In this document: positions 8,663-17,665 of the stretch, piece by piece
Layout of the letters: each line of letters begins with the position of its first letter
How positions within the stretch are numbered: position 1 is the first letter of the stretch
Assembly (NCBI RefSeq): GCF_036347135.1
Contig: NZ_CP108938.1
Span: forward strand, 1,922,001-1,986,000
Reading direction: 5' to 3'
DNA length: 64,000 nt
Source: Streptomyces sp. NBC_00775
Lineage (GTDB): Bacteria > Actinomycetota > Actinomycetes > Streptomycetales > Streptomycetaceae
Made by a program: the position numbers and the translations under genes
Notes under the pieces: model-generated
Seen by the model: the letters and a program-made list of their open reading frames with translations, nothing else
Database searches by the model: none
Told to the model about the DNA's origin: nothing

Positions 8663-9675
8663 CAGCCCCTATGAGCGGGGTCCTGGCTGTAGCTGTTTGA
8701 CCAGGTGGAAGACCTCCCGGGCCGCGTAGCGTTTGAGGCAGCGGACGATTTCGCGCCGGGTCTTGCCCTCCTTGACGCGGCGCTCGTAGTAGTCCTGGGT
8801 GCGCGGGTCGACCCGCAGGCGGGTGAACACGATGCGGTGGAGCGCGGCGTTGGCCTGCCGGTCGCCGCCGCGGTTGAGGCGACGGAACTGCCGGCGTCCC
8901 GAGGAGCGCTCGACAGGGCTGACCCCGCACAGCGCGGCGAACGACGCCTCACTGTCCAGCCGTTCCGGGTTGTCCCCCACCGTGATCAGCAACGTGACCG
9001 CCGTGTCCGGGCCGATCCCCACCACCTCGAGAAGCTGCGGGGCATGGCATTCCACGAGCCGGGCAAGACGAGCCTCCACGTCCCGGATCTCCTCGGAGAG
9101 CTGGCCGATCCGGTGAGCCAGCAGGCCCAGCGTGATCCGGGTGGCCTGCATCACCGGCTCCGCGCCGACCTCCTCGTGACCACGCGCATCGGTGAACTGT
9201 GCGCAGGTACGGAAGAGTTCGGCATTGCCCAGTCCGGCCAGTTCCTCCCGCAAGACGGGGTCCGCAGTGACGAGTACGGCCGTGAGCTGGTTGATGGCCT
9301 GGGTGCGGGCTTTGACCGCCGACGCCTTCGTGAGTTTGTACATTCTCGCGACCTGCACCGGCCCGTCGCCCGTTTTGGCCCGGGCGCGGGCCCGCCCGCT
9401 CAACACGGCTCGCGCCGCATTCTGGGCATCGAGTGGATCCGACTTGCCGCGCCGCCGACGATCCGCCCGGTCCATCCAGTTCACGTCAAACACGTCCACG
9501 CCCTGGGCCAGCAGATGGCGGGACAGGGACGCCCCATACGAGCCGGTCCCCTCCACCCCGGCCCGCCTCACGGCTCCCGACTTCCTGGCCCACTTCAGCA
9601 GATCGCGGTATCCCGCCGCGGTGGCCGGGAACTCGTCGGTGGCAAGGACTGCCCCTGTCACGGAGAGCACCGAGG
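8663..9675 (-). mobile_element. IS110-family element, copy 2, truncated at its transposase-start end
   Basis: Very similar to copy 1 along its length and sharing the same distal end (agcccctatgagcgggg near 8663). Homology to copy 1 stops at about 9674, inside the transposase N-terminus. From there the sequence is IS3-like. The non-coding guide-RNA end is therefore absent. Confidence 0.65.
8669..9670 (-). pseudogene. IS110-family transposase, N-terminally truncated (copy 2)
   Basis: An open frame of 333 codons begins at MLSVTGAVLATDEFPAT. It matches copy 1 from that point on without frameshift: VEGTGSYG, DPLDAQNAARAVL and SPVERSSGRR are all present. The first part of the RuvC-like DEDD domain, VDTHRDAHVAAV with its catalytic Asp, is missing because the element is cut off near 9674. 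Without that Asp and without the upstream non-coding end it should be unable to move itself. Confidence 0.75.
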
Positions 9676-9744
9676 CTGTTCAAACCTGACCGTCGGCCGG
9701 GATCTTTCGTCGGCTGGCGCCCACTGACGACAGAGAGTGCGCGC

Positions 9745-10672
9745 AACAGAGAGACAACAATGACGCGTGAGCTGCTGCAGATCTGCTCGTCAACAGGAAC
9801 GCGGAACTACGGACCGCGCATCAGCGGATCAAGCTGCTGAAGCAGGAGAACGAGGTCCTGTGCCGGACCGCGACTACCTGTCGCAAGCGCATCTGCCAGG
9901 AAAAAGCTCTACCCGCTCGTGAGGGAGCCGGCCGTGGACGGGGTTCCCGTCACGATCACGTGCCGGGAACCCCAGCACGCCAGACGGCCCTCATACCGCT
10001 GGCTCGACCGGCCGGTGACCGATGCCGCACTAAAGGAGGCTTACCGCGCGAACGTGTTGTTCGACGCCCATCGTGAGGATCCGGAGTTCGGCTACCGCTT
10101 CCTGGCCGATGAAGCCCGCGACGCGAGGTCGGTCATGGCCACCGGACCGCGTGGCGGATCTGCCGGGACAACCGCTGGTGGAGCGTGTTCGGGAAAAGAC
10201 GCGGCAGGACCAAGAAGGCCGGTCCGCCGGTACACGACGACATGGTCCGCCGTGACTTCACCGCAGATGGCCCGAACCGCCTGTGGCTCGCCGACATCAC
10301 CGAACACGCCACCGGGAAAGGGAAGTTGTATCTCTATGCGATCAAGGACGTCTTCCGCAGGAGGATCGTCGGTTACTCCATCGACGCGCGGATGAAGTCC
10401 GGCCTCGCCGTGACGGCCCTGGACAACGCCGTTGCCCGACATGAGAAGGTCGCCGGGTGCATTCTGCATACCGATCGCGGGCCGCCCAGTTCCGGCCACG
10501 GACATTCGTCCGGATGCTCGACGGCCACGGGATGGCCGGATCGACAGGAAGGGTCGGAGAGACAGGCGACAGCGCGGCCATGAAACACGCCGTGCGCGAG
10601 GAGGAGATCCCCAGCAACGTCGCCCGTAGCGTCCACACCGGAACTGATGCAGCCCTCTCATGGACAGTCTCC
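9745..10672 (+). pseudogene. IS3-family transposase remnant (orfA end plus orfB, several frameshifts)
   Basis: Around 9780-9905 one frame reads DLLVNRNAELRTAHQRIKLL, the leucine-zipper end of an IS3 orfA. From 9919 comes the orfB start (VREPAVDGVPVTITC, YRWLDRPVTDAALKEAYRAN, DPEFGYRFLADEAR). The frame then breaks near 10130 and resumes at about 10185 (GKRRGRTKKAGPPVHDDMV, RRDFTADGPNRLWLADITE with the first DDE Asp, and later AGCILHTDRG with the second). A further break follows near 10490, then DGHGMAGSTGRVGETGDSAAM, where the family continues with the catalytic Glu. The sequence stops matching soon after. At least three frame breaks and a lost C-terminus make it inactive. Confidence 0.7.
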
Positions 10673-10700
10673 TAGCAGCGCGCCTCGTCAGCCACCGGCC

Positions 10701-10738
10701 GCCATCAGCTCAGCAGCGGCCGCTGCTGAGCTGATGGC
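10701..10738. repeat. Perfect 38-bp palindrome
   Basis: Bases 10701-10719 are exactly complementary in reverse to 10720-10738, with no central spacer. It stands between the end of the IS3 remnant and the 3' end of the leftward XRE-type regulator. As RNA it would form a strong hairpin and could terminate either. As DNA it could be a protein site or a relic of a mobile-element end. Confidence 0.75.
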
Positions 10739-10805
10739 CCTGGGTGTCTTGTCTGCCCGCTCACATCGGCTTCGCTGCTGTGAAGTTCTAGGCGACATCC
10801 GGGGT

Positions 10806-11714
10806 TCAAGAGTCCCGGTCACCGGTAGGGCTTATCTCCTTGGACTTGGTCGCTGCCCAGCTTGCGAGGAGCTTGAGCCGGTCCTCGTCAGGGGTGCCTG
10901 GCTCGGCCGTGTAGATGGTCAGCGAGTGGACCTCGCGTGGAGAAATGGGCAGGTCCAGAGGCTGGTAGACGAGTTCGAGAGGCCCGGCGTCAGGGTGCTG
11001 GAACTGTTTGACCCCACCGTGGTGGATTCGCACGTCGTGGTCGGCCCAAAGAGTGCGGAACTCGGCGCTCATCGTGCACAGTTCACCGATCAGTTCGCGC
11101 AGCGCTTTGTCGTGCGGGTAGCGCCCCGCCTCGGCACGCAGCAGGGCGACGGTGGCGCCAAGGGCGCCGTCCCAGTCGGCGACGAAGTCGGGTGCCCCGC
11201 GGTCGAGGAACCAGTACCGGGCGAAGTTCGGCCGGCCTCGAGCATCGGTGGTCTCGCTGTCGAACAGTGGCGCGAACAGGGCGCGGGCCAGTGCGTTGGC
11301 GGCGACGATGTCGAGGCGGCCGTTGGTGACGAGGGCCGCGGACAGTGTCATGGAGTCGAGCAGCCACTGGACGCGGGGCGGCACGTCGACGGCCTTGCGG
11401 CGGCGGGGGGTGCGGCTGGACGGCTGGGCTGCCCGGGCCAGGTCGAACAGGTAGGTGCGTTCGTCGTCGTCCAGCTGCAGCGCACCGGCGACCGCGTCGA
11501 GGACGTCTTCGGATACTCCGTTGATGTGGCCCTTCTCCAGACGCGTGTACCACTCGGTGCTCACGCCGGCGAGGACGGCGACCTCCTCGCGCCGCAGCCC
11601 CGAAACCCGGCGTCGGCCGCTGGTGGGCAGCCCGACCTGCTCCGGTGTGATCTTGGCGCGCCGGGTGGCGAGGAAGTCACGGATGTCGGCGCGGCGGTCG
11701 GGGAGGCGTTCCAT
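10806..11714 (-). CDS. XRE-family HTH regulator with MmyB-like ligand domain
   Basis: The 302-residue protein has an N-terminal XRE helix-turn-helix (about residues 15-70; QVGLPT..RRVSGLRREEVAVLAGVSTEWY) and a C-terminal MmyB-like domain (about 110-290) of the PAS-like class that binds small hydrophobic ligands. This architecture is common in actinobacteria, often beside a divergently transcribed exporter or oxidoreductase gene. That is the case here: the MFS gene starts 138 bases away on the other strand. A G/C-rich dyad at 11749-11769 in the shared region is a candidate operator. It probably controls the MFS pump and perhaps the dehydrogenases beyond it (inference). Confidence 0.88.
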   Translation of the reverse strand: MERLPDRRADIRDFLATRRAKITPEQVGLPTSGRRRVSGLRREEVAVLAGVSTEWYTRLEKGHINGVSEDVLDAVAGALQLDDDERTYLFDLARAAQPSSRTPRRRKAVDVPPRVQWLLDSMTLSAALVTNGRLDIVAANALARALFAPLFDSETTDARGRPNFARYWFLDRGAPDFVADWDGALGATVALLRAEAGRYPHDKALRELIGELCTMSAEFRTLWADHDVRIHHGGVKQFQHPDAGPLELVYQPLDLPISPREVHSLTIYTAEPGTPDEDRLKLLASWAATKSKEISPTGDRDS

Positions 11715-11748
11715 GCCCTCAACGCTACGGCGCGAGCCGCTGAGGGAG

Positions 11749-11769
11749 GGGGGTTGAGCTTGTACCCCC
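11749..11769. promoter_or_regulatory. Candidate operator of the XRE/MFS divergent pair
   Basis: Inverted repeat GGGGGT-N9-ACCCCC in the intergenic region. It overlaps an AT-rich tataaa string at 11770-11776, where a -10 element of the MFS gene could lie. Assignment to the XRE regulator rests on position only. Confidence 0.4.
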
Positions 11770-11851
11770 TATAAACCGGGCCTCCCGCGCCTGAGGCAGA
11801 AGCGGTTTCGTGGGATGCGCCCCCGATTTCGACCCGCTGCGGAGATGAAGC

Positions 11852-13120
11852 ATGACGACGCGAGGAGACACCCTCCACGCCCCCGACGCCCTGCAGGGCA
11901 CTGACCCTGGGCAGCCGCCCACCCGGCTTCCGCTCGTCGTCCACATCCTGGCACTGGGCACGTTCTTGATGGGCACGACTGAGTTCGTGGTGGCGGGCCT
12001 GTTGCCGGAGATCGCCGGTGACGTGCAGATCAGCGTGGCCCAGGCCGGTCTGTTGATCACTGTCTTCGCGGTTGGGATGATCGTCGGTGCGCCGCTGATG
12101 GCGATGCTGACGTTGCGGCTTCCCCGGAGGCTGACACTGATCCTGGCGCTGGGGGTCTTCGCGGCCGGGCACGTCATCGTCGCCGTCGGCTCCAGCTTCT
12201 CGCTGTTGCTGGCCGCGCGGTTCCTGACCGCGTTGGCGACCGGCGCGTTCTGGGCGGTGGCCAACGTAGTAGCCGCCCGTGCTGCAGGCCCCGCCTCGAG
12301 TTCCCGCGCCCTGGGCGTCGTGGGCGCCGGCGCGATGCTCGCCAACGTCGTCGGCGTGCCGCTGGGCGCTTTCGCCGGACAGGTCATGGGCTGGCGGGGC
12401 CCGTTCTGGGCGCTCGCGGCCCTGGGGGCAGCCGCCATAGTGCTCATCGCCCGCCACGTCGCGCCCGACGAAGTGAGTCACGCGGCGGTGTCGATCCGCT
12501 CCGAGCTGTCCGCTCTGCGCTCGGGCCTGATGTGGCTGGTCCTCGCGGCCTGCGCGACCACGACGGGCGGCGTGCTGTCGACGTACTCCTACATTTCGCC
12601 GCTGCTGACCGACCGGGCGGGGCTGGCCTCCGGCCTTGTGCCGCTGGTCCTGGTCGGATTCGGCATCGGTGCCCTGGCGGGTTTTCTCGTGGGCGGCCGC
12701 CTGGGAGACCATCGTCCGCACACGACGACCATCGCTGCCGCTGCGACAACCATGATCCTGCTCCTGGCGCTGTGCCTGCTGTCCCGGTCCGCCGCGCCCA
12801 CAATCGTGCTGGTCGCCCTGCTGGGGCTGTTCGGACTCGGCGCCAACCCGGTACTGATCTCCCTCGGCGTCCGCTTCGCAGGCCGGGCCCCCACTCTGGG
12901 CTCCGCCCTCACCGTCTCGGCATTCAATCTCGGCACGGCCGTCGGCTCCTGGTTCGCGGGCCTCGCTCTGGAGTCACCCCTGCGGGCCACCGGTCCCGCC
13001 GCCGTCGGCGCCGCCATCGGGGCTCTCACACTGATCCCCACGATCGCCATCGCACTCACCCAGCGCCGTCGCTCGGCGGTGGTGATGCCGGACCCGGGAC
13101 CGGACGCTTCGGCCCTTTGA
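11852..13120 (+). CDS. MFS drug/metabolite exporter (DHA1, AraJ/Cmx-like)
   Basis: A 422-residue inner-membrane protein with about 12 hydrophobic segments. The first helix reads GTTEFVVAGLLPEIAGD and helix 2 AGLLITVFAVGMIVGAPL, typical of the DHA1 proton-antiport family that includes AraJ and actinobacterial chloramphenicol exporters. The ATG follows aatgaag-type leader sequence without a strong ribosome site. It faces the XRE regulator and is followed at 114 bases by the alcohol dehydrogenase gene on the same strand, so the three may be co-regulated. It likely expels a small organic compound; the substrate cannot be read from sequence. Confidence 0.88.
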   Translation: MTTRGDTLHAPDALQGTDPGQPPTRLPLVVHILALGTFLMGTTEFVVAGLLPEIAGDVQISVAQAGLLITVFAVGMIVGAPLMAMLTLRLPRRLTLILALGVFAAGHVIVAVGSSFSLLLAARFLTALATGAFWAVANVVAARAAGPASSSRALGVVGAGAMLANVVGVPLGAFAGQVMGWRGPFWALAALGAAAIVLIARHVAPDEVSHAAVSIRSELSALRSGLMWLVLAACATTTGGVLSTYSYISPLLTDRAGLASGLVPLVLVGFGIGALAGFLVGGRLGDHRPHTTTIAAAATTMILLLALCLLSRSAAPTIVLVALLGLFGLGANPVLISLGVRFAGRAPTLGSALTVSAFNLGTAVGSWFAGLALESPLRATGPAAVGAAIGALTLIPTIAIALTQRRRSAVVMPDPGPDASAL

Positions 13121-13233
13121 GCGGGCTCGACCGCATGAGCCCTCCAAACCGAGGAAGCCGCGGCAGCGCCGTGCCTTCCTGAAACGAACCGGTGCCTTCA
13201 GGCGCCCGCACGATGAAAGCAAGGAGATCCACG

Positions 13234-14256
13234 ATGCGTGGAGTAGTGATGTACACCGCCGGCGACGTCCGTGTGGAGGAGCGCGAGGATCCGAAGATCA
13301 TCGAGCCCACCGACGCGATCGTGAAGCTGACCGCGACGTGCATCTGCGGCTCGGACCTGTGGCCGTACCGTGGTGTCGAACCCGTCGACCACACGCTCAT
13401 GGGCCACGAGTACGTGGGCGTGGTTGAGGAGGTAGGCGCGGAGGTGAAGACCGTCAAGCCCGGGGACTTCGTGGTCGGGTCGTTCGTCATCTCCGACAAC
13501 ACCTGCGAGATCTGTCAGGCCGGGTTCCAGTCCAAGTGTGTGCACGCCGAGTTCGTCCACGCGGGCATCGGCACCCAGGCCGAGAAGGCCCGCATCCCGC
13601 TGGCCGACGGCACCCTGGTGGCCACGCCCGGACAACCCGACCCGGAGCTGGTCCCCGCCCTGCTGGCCGCCTCCGACGTGCTGGGCACCGGCTGGTACGC
13701 GGCCGTCGCCGCCGAGGCCGGGCCCGGCAAGACCGTCGCGGTCGTCGGCGACGGCGCGGTCGGCCTGATGGCAGTCCTGGCCGCCAAACAGCTCGGCGCG
13801 GAGCGGATCATCGCCATGTCCCGCCACCCGGAGCGGCAGAAGCTGGCCCGCTACTACGGCGCGACCGACATCGTGGAGGAGCGCGGCGAGGAAGGCATCG
13901 CCAAGATCAGGGAACTCACCGGCGGCCTCGGCGCCCACTCGGTCGTCGAGGCGGTCGGCACGCAGGAATCGTTCATGCAGGCCGTCGGCGCCACCCGCGG
14001 CGGCGGCCACCTGGGCTACGTGGGCGTCAACTACGACGTCCAGATTCCCGGCATCCAGCTGTTCTTCGCCGGTATCCACACCCTCGGTGGCCCCGCCCCC
14101 GTGCGCCGCTTCCTCCCTGAGCTGATCCAGCTCATCTGGGACAAGAAGATCGACCCCGGCAAGGTCTTCGACCTCACCCTCCCCCTGGAGCAGGCTCCGG
14201 AGGGCTACAAGGCGATGGACGAGCGTCGCGCGACGAAGGTCCTGCTTACCCTCTGA
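13234..14256 (+). CDS. Zinc-dependent alcohol dehydrogenase
   Basis: A 340-residue medium-chain dehydrogenase. N-terminal GroES-like domain: CICGSDLWPYRG holds the catalytic zinc Cys, GHEYVGVVEEVG the catalytic His/Glu, and a structural zinc-like cluster lies at TCEICQAGFQSKC. Rossmann domain: VAVVGDGAVGLMAVLAAKQLGA near residue 170. It oxidises or reduces an alcohol/aldehyde with NAD(P). The start was set at 13234, where AAGGAG stands eight bases upstream of the ATG; a longer in-frame ATG at 13192 lacks such a site. An SDR gene follows at 63 bases on the same strand. Confidence 0.9.
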   Translation: MRGVVMYTAGDVRVEEREDPKIIEPTDAIVKLTATCICGSDLWPYRGVEPVDHTLMGHEYVGVVEEVGAEVKTVKPGDFVVGSFVISDNTCEICQAGFQSKCVHAEFVHAGIGTQAEKARIPLADGTLVATPGQPDPELVPALLAASDVLGTGWYAAVAAEAGPGKTVAVVGDGAVGLMAVLAAKQLGAERIIAMSRHPERQKLARYYGATDIVEERGEEGIAKIRELTGGLGAHSVVEAVGTQESFMQAVGATRGGGHLGYVGVNYDVQIPGIQLFFAGIHTLGGPAPVRRFLPELIQLIWDKKIDPGKVFDLTLPLEQAPEGYKAMDERRATKVLLTL

Positions 14257-14318
14257 GTACCGGGCCGACAGCCCCGCTCTCGCCCTCCCACCACCTCACG
14301 GACGGAGAACCCGACCAC

Positions 14319-15032
14319 ATGGTCCTGATCTTGGTGACGGGAGCCTCCAGCGGGCTCGGCTATACGACGGCGACCGCGCTGGCCGAGGAGGGGCACGACG
14401 TGGTCGTCCACGCCCGCACCCCGGCACGCGTCACCGCGCCGGCGGGAGGGGGGCGGTGGGCGGGCGTGGTGACCGGGGATCTGGCCGAGACCGGCGAGGT
14501 CCCCGGCCTGGTTCGTCAGACCGCCGCGTTCGGCCGCTTCGACACGGTCATCCACAACGCCGGCACCATGCACACCCCCGAAGCGGCCACCGTCAACGTG
14601 ATCGCGCCCTACCTACTGACGGCCCTGATGGACAAGCCGTCCCGACTCATCTACCTGAGCAGCTCCATGCATCGGGGCGGTTCCACCAGCCTTGCGCGGT
14701 TGGCGGACGGCACGGCCTCCTACAGCGACAGCAAGCTGTGGGTGACCACCTTGGCCATGGCTGTCGCCGACCGGTGGGAGAAGACAGCCGCCCAGGCCGT
14801 CGATCCGGGTTGGGTGCCCACCCGGATGGGCGGCCCCGGCGCGACCGACGACCTCGCCGCCGGCCACCAGACCCAGGTCTGGCTGGCCACCCACGACGAC
14901 ATCACGCCGCCCACCGGCGGCTACTGGTACCACCAGCGCACCCAGGACCCGCACCCCGCCGCGCGCGAGCCCAAGTTCCAGGACCGGCTCCTGCACGCCC
15001 TGGAAGAGCGCACAGGGGTTCGGCTCGACTGA
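14319..15032 (+). CDS. SDR-family NAD(P)-dependent oxidoreductase
   Basis: A 237-residue short-chain dehydrogenase. The nucleotide-binding turn LVTGASSGLGYTTA is at residues 4-17, the NAG motif is IHNAGTM near residue 77, and the active site has Ser in IYLSSS and Tyr/Lys in SYSDSKLW near residue 133. Its short nucleotide-binding half is typical of streptomycete SDRs annotated as epimerase- or retinol dehydrogenase-like. It lies 62 bases after the alcohol dehydrogenase and is probably co-transcribed. It converges on the TetR gene with a gap under 20 bases. Confidence 0.85.
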   Translation: MVLILVTGASSGLGYTTATALAEEGHDVVVHARTPARVTAPAGGGRWAGVVTGDLAETGEVPGLVRQTAAFGRFDTVIHNAGTMHTPEAATVNVIAPYLLTALMDKPSRLIYLSSSMHRGGSTSLARLADGTASYSDSKLWVTTLAMAVADRWEKTAAQAVDPGWVPTRMGGPGATDDLAAGHQTQVWLATHDDITPPTGGYWYHQRTQDPHPAAREPKFQDRLLHALEERTGVRLD

Positions 15033-15046
15033 CCGCCGACCGGGGG

Positions 15047-15760
15047 TCAGTGCCCCTTTCCGGTTTCGGTTGAGGTGAGGCCCAGGCTGGCGCGGCGCAT
15101 GGCCTGATACAGGGCGGCGTCCTCCGGCGGGTCTGGCAGCGGGCCGCGGGCGGGCGCTTTGAAGGACTGGATCATCCACGCGACCGGGCGGCGCCAGGCA
15201 TCGGGCGCGTCCTCACCGGTGGCGCTCAGGACGCCGGCGTTGGCCATCAGCAGCAGGACCAGGTCCCGGCTGGTGAAGTCCTCACGCAGGTCTCCGCTGT
15301 CCTTGGCGCGGGCGATGAGCTCCAGGAAGCCCTGGTACGCCTCGGCGCGACACGCCTCCAGGGCCTCGGCCCCGGGCAGACTCATCGTCAGGACATCGGC
15401 GAAGCCGCGGTCGGCCGCCTGCATCGCGCAGACCGTCTCGATGTAGCCGCTGAAGCCGCGCCACGGGTCGGGCTCGGCCAGTGCCTCGGCGGTGGCTCGC
15501 ACATAGGCGTCCATCCGGTCCGCGAAGACAGCCGCGACCAGTTCCTCCTTGGTGGGGAAGCGGCGGAATATCGTGGCGATCCCCACCCCCGTCTCCCGTG
15601 CGACCGAGGCCATCGACGCGCTCAGCCCGTCGCGGCCGAACACCGTGCGCGCCGCAGCGATGATCCGCGCCCGATTGCGCTCCGCGTCACTGCGCAGCGG
15701 CTGAGCGGCGGGGCCGGCCGAGCTGCCGGTGCCGCCAGTGTGCTGGTCCCGAGGGGTCAT
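15047..15760 (-). CDS. TetR/AcrR-family regulator (binds the 15.8 kb operators, predicted)
   Basis: A 237-residue regulator. The TetR N-terminal helix-turn-helix lies at about residues 25-70 (RIIAAARTVFGRDGLSA, SVARETGVGIATIFRRFPTKEEL). A C-terminal all-helical ligand domain follows, of the type often annotated SbtR-like. The ATG at 15760 is preferred; an in-frame GTG three codons earlier is possible. It diverges from an SDR gene. The 129-base shared region contains three copies of a 14-bp palindrome, one only 21 bases before this start, which predicts autorepression and repression of the SDR. Confidence 0.88.
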   Translation of the reverse strand: MTPRDQHTGGTGSSAGPAAQPLRSDAERNRARIIAAARTVFGRDGLSASMASVARETGVGIATIFRRFPTKEELVAAVFADRMDAYVRATAEALAEPDPWRGFSGYIETVCAMQAADRGFADVLTMSLPGAEALEACRAEAYQGFLELIARAKDSGDLREDFTSRDLVLLLMANAGVLSATGEDAPDAWRRPVAWMIQSFKAPARGPLPDPPEDAALYQAMRRASLGLTSTETGKGH

Positions 15761-15780
15761 GCCGACCACTCTAGCAAACC

Positions 15781-15864
15781 GGAAAGCCCTATCCGATTCC
15801 CGTGCTACGCTCGACCAGCGAACCGGATAGGGCTTTCCGGATCAGAAAGTGGATAGCCCTATCC
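15781..15864. promoter_or_regulatory. Three operator copies between TetR and SDR
   Basis: GGAAAGCCCTATCC at 15781-15794, GGATAGGGCTTTCC at 15825-15838 and GGATAGCCCTATCC at 15851-15864 all fit GGAWAGSSCTWTCC. Sites 1 and 2 are exact reverse complements of each other over 17 bases (15779-15795, 15824-15840). They fill the intergenic region around the expected promoters. Assignment to the adjacent TetR is inferred from position. Confidence 0.75.
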
Positions 15865-15888
15865 ACCCCACTCCATGGAAGGCTTCCC

Positions 15889-16566
15889 ATGCCCACCATC
15901 GCCATCGTCGGCGCCGGCCCTCAGCTGGGCCTCGCCATCGCCCGCACCTTCGGCTCCCACGGCCACAGCGTCGCCCTGGTCTCCCGCAACCGCGCCAAGC
16001 TCGACGGCCTCGTCGCCCAACTGGCCGCTGACGGCATCACCGCCGCCGCCTTCCCCGCCGACGTCCTCGACCGCGATGCGCTCACCGCGGCGCTGCGCGA
16101 TGCCTCCACGCATTTCGGCGGCATCGACGTGCTGGAGTACTCCCCGGTCGGCGGATTCGACTCGACCGTCCTGACCCTGCCCAGTGCAACCGCACCCGCG
16201 GATGTGCAGCACGAGATGGACTTCCAGCTCTACGGGGCCATCGCCGCCACCCAGGCGGTGCTGCCCGCGATGCGCCATGCCAGCGCCGGCACCCTGCTGT
16301 TCACCACCGGCGCCGGATCCATCGACCCGGTGCCTCAAGTCGGCAACGTCAATGCCGCCGCCGCGGCCCTGCGCAACTGGGCCGTCAACCTGCACAAGGA
16401 GCTGGCCGACAGCGGCATCCAGGCCGCCCACGTCGGCATCGACGTGTCCATCGGCATGTCGGTCGTCCCCGGCTTCCCGACAGCCCAGCCCGAGGAGATC
16501 TCCCCGGTCTACTGGGAACTGCACACCACCCACCGCGACAAGGGCGAACGCGTCTTCAGCCGCTGA
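15889..16566 (+). CDS. SDR-like NAD(P)-binding protein
   Basis: A 225-residue Rossmann protein with the dinucleotide motif IAIVGAGPQLGLAIARTFG at the very N-terminus and ADVLDRD (acidic residue contacting the cofactor) near residue 60. The usual SDR Tyr-x3-Lys is not visible. The corresponding part reads VGNVNAAAAALRNWAVN, so classical SDR chemistry is doubtful even though the fold is clear. The start at 15889 was chosen because the cofactor motif begins three codons later. The gene faces the TetR gene across the three-operator region and is the obvious regulated target. Confidence 0.82.
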   Translation: MPTIAIVGAGPQLGLAIARTFGSHGHSVALVSRNRAKLDGLVAQLAADGITAAAFPADVLDRDALTAALRDASTHFGGIDVLEYSPVGGFDSTVLTLPSATAPADVQHEMDFQLYGAIAATQAVLPAMRHASAGTLLFTTGAGSIDPVPQVGNVNAAAAALRNWAVNLHKELADSGIQAAHVGIDVSIGMSVVPGFPTAQPEEISPVYWELHTTHRDKGERVFSR

Positions 16567-16627
16567 CACCACGCCCCGCCGGCTCGAGTTCTAGTGGTCG
16601 TCGCAACACCCCAGCTCAAGGGGTGCG

Positions 16628-17149
16628 ATGGACTTCGAGGTCCGCAAGGTCCGCAAGGCTCAGGGGCCCGAGAGGCTGCAGCGTGAGCGGGAGGAATACT
16701 TCCGCCTCATGCAGTTGGGGTACTCGAACAAGGAAGCCTGCCAGGTCGTAGGGATCAACCTGAGGACCGGCCGTGCATGGCGGAACGGCAGGACGAGTCC
16801 CAACCGGACCGTGGCGCCCGCGCTATCCCCGCGGACGCCACGGTCCACCTCGTCGCGGTACCTGCGCGAGGACGAGCGCATACACATAGCCGACCGGCTG
16901 CAGGAGAAGACCCCCATCCGGGCCATCGCAGCCGAGCTGGGCCGCAGCCCGTCGACCATCAGCCGGGAGATCCGCCGCAACCGCAGAAAGTTCCCCGACC
17001 GGTCGGAGATGCACGTGACCCACGAGACGGTCTACCAGGCTCTCTACGTCCAGGGCCGGGGCGAAGCTCCGTCGCGAACTTGCCAAGGCCCTGCGGACCG
17101 GACGCGCCCGCTCTCCTTGGTGGGGCGTTACTCTCACGACTACTATTGA
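16628..17149 (+). pseudogene. IS30-family transposase remnant
   Basis: The N-terminal HTH part matches IS30 transposases: MQLGYSNKEACQVVGINLRTGRAW, then DERIHIADRLQEKTPIRAIA and GRSPSTISREIRRNR. After that the catalytic domain start is missing and the frame jumps to MHVTHETVYQALYVQGRGE, where the family reads V-S-x-E-T-I/V-Y-Q-A-L-Y. One base later the frame shifts (another frame gives LRRELAKALRTGRAR) and a stop follows. An internal deletion, a frameshift and a missing DDE core make it inactive. Confidence 0.7.
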
Positions 17150-17665
17150 CACTCCGTCACCTTAGGACTCTCGCCCCTTAGGCAATCCCGAATTCCTCTT
17201 TCCATCACTGGGAACTGGGCTTCAAACAGTCTGGTCTTCGCCATATCACACGGACCTTGCGCGACAGCACCTTAAACGCCTTCGCAGCGCTTCACGCTTT
17301 CCCGCCATGCTGTTGTTCCCTCGCGCTTTCGCGTCCAGGTAAGGCGGGTGGTCCAGAGGCTTCCCCTTCCGAACCTCTACTCTCTGAAAGAGTGATCCAA
17401 CGCCGAGTCAGACGGCGCAACTTCGCCCTGCGGACGGCTTTCCCGCCCGCCTCGGCCGGGCGTTAATCCGGCGACTACTACGGGGCCTCCGTCGCCCTAG
17501 GACTCGCATCCCGTAGGCGATCCCACGTTCGTTTCTGCTTGTACGTTCTAGCGCGAGTTAGGCGTCCCACTCATCTCCTTGAATGCCCTCGCTGGGCATC
17601 GCTCCGCACTCCGGAAGTTGCTCCGACCACACCATACGAAGCCGAAGCAGAGCACGGCGCCGGTT
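17137..17665. repeat. Atypical segment with a diverged direct repeat
   Basis: No gene is recognised. Two related stretches of about 55 bases begin at 17137 and 17472: cgactacta, then ctccgtc-cc-taggact, then c-taggc-atccc. They are separated by about 335 bases. The segment is less GC-biased than its neighbours and carries many stop codons. It sits between IS30 and IS5 remnants, so it may derive from a mobile element that I cannot name. Confidence 0.4.
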
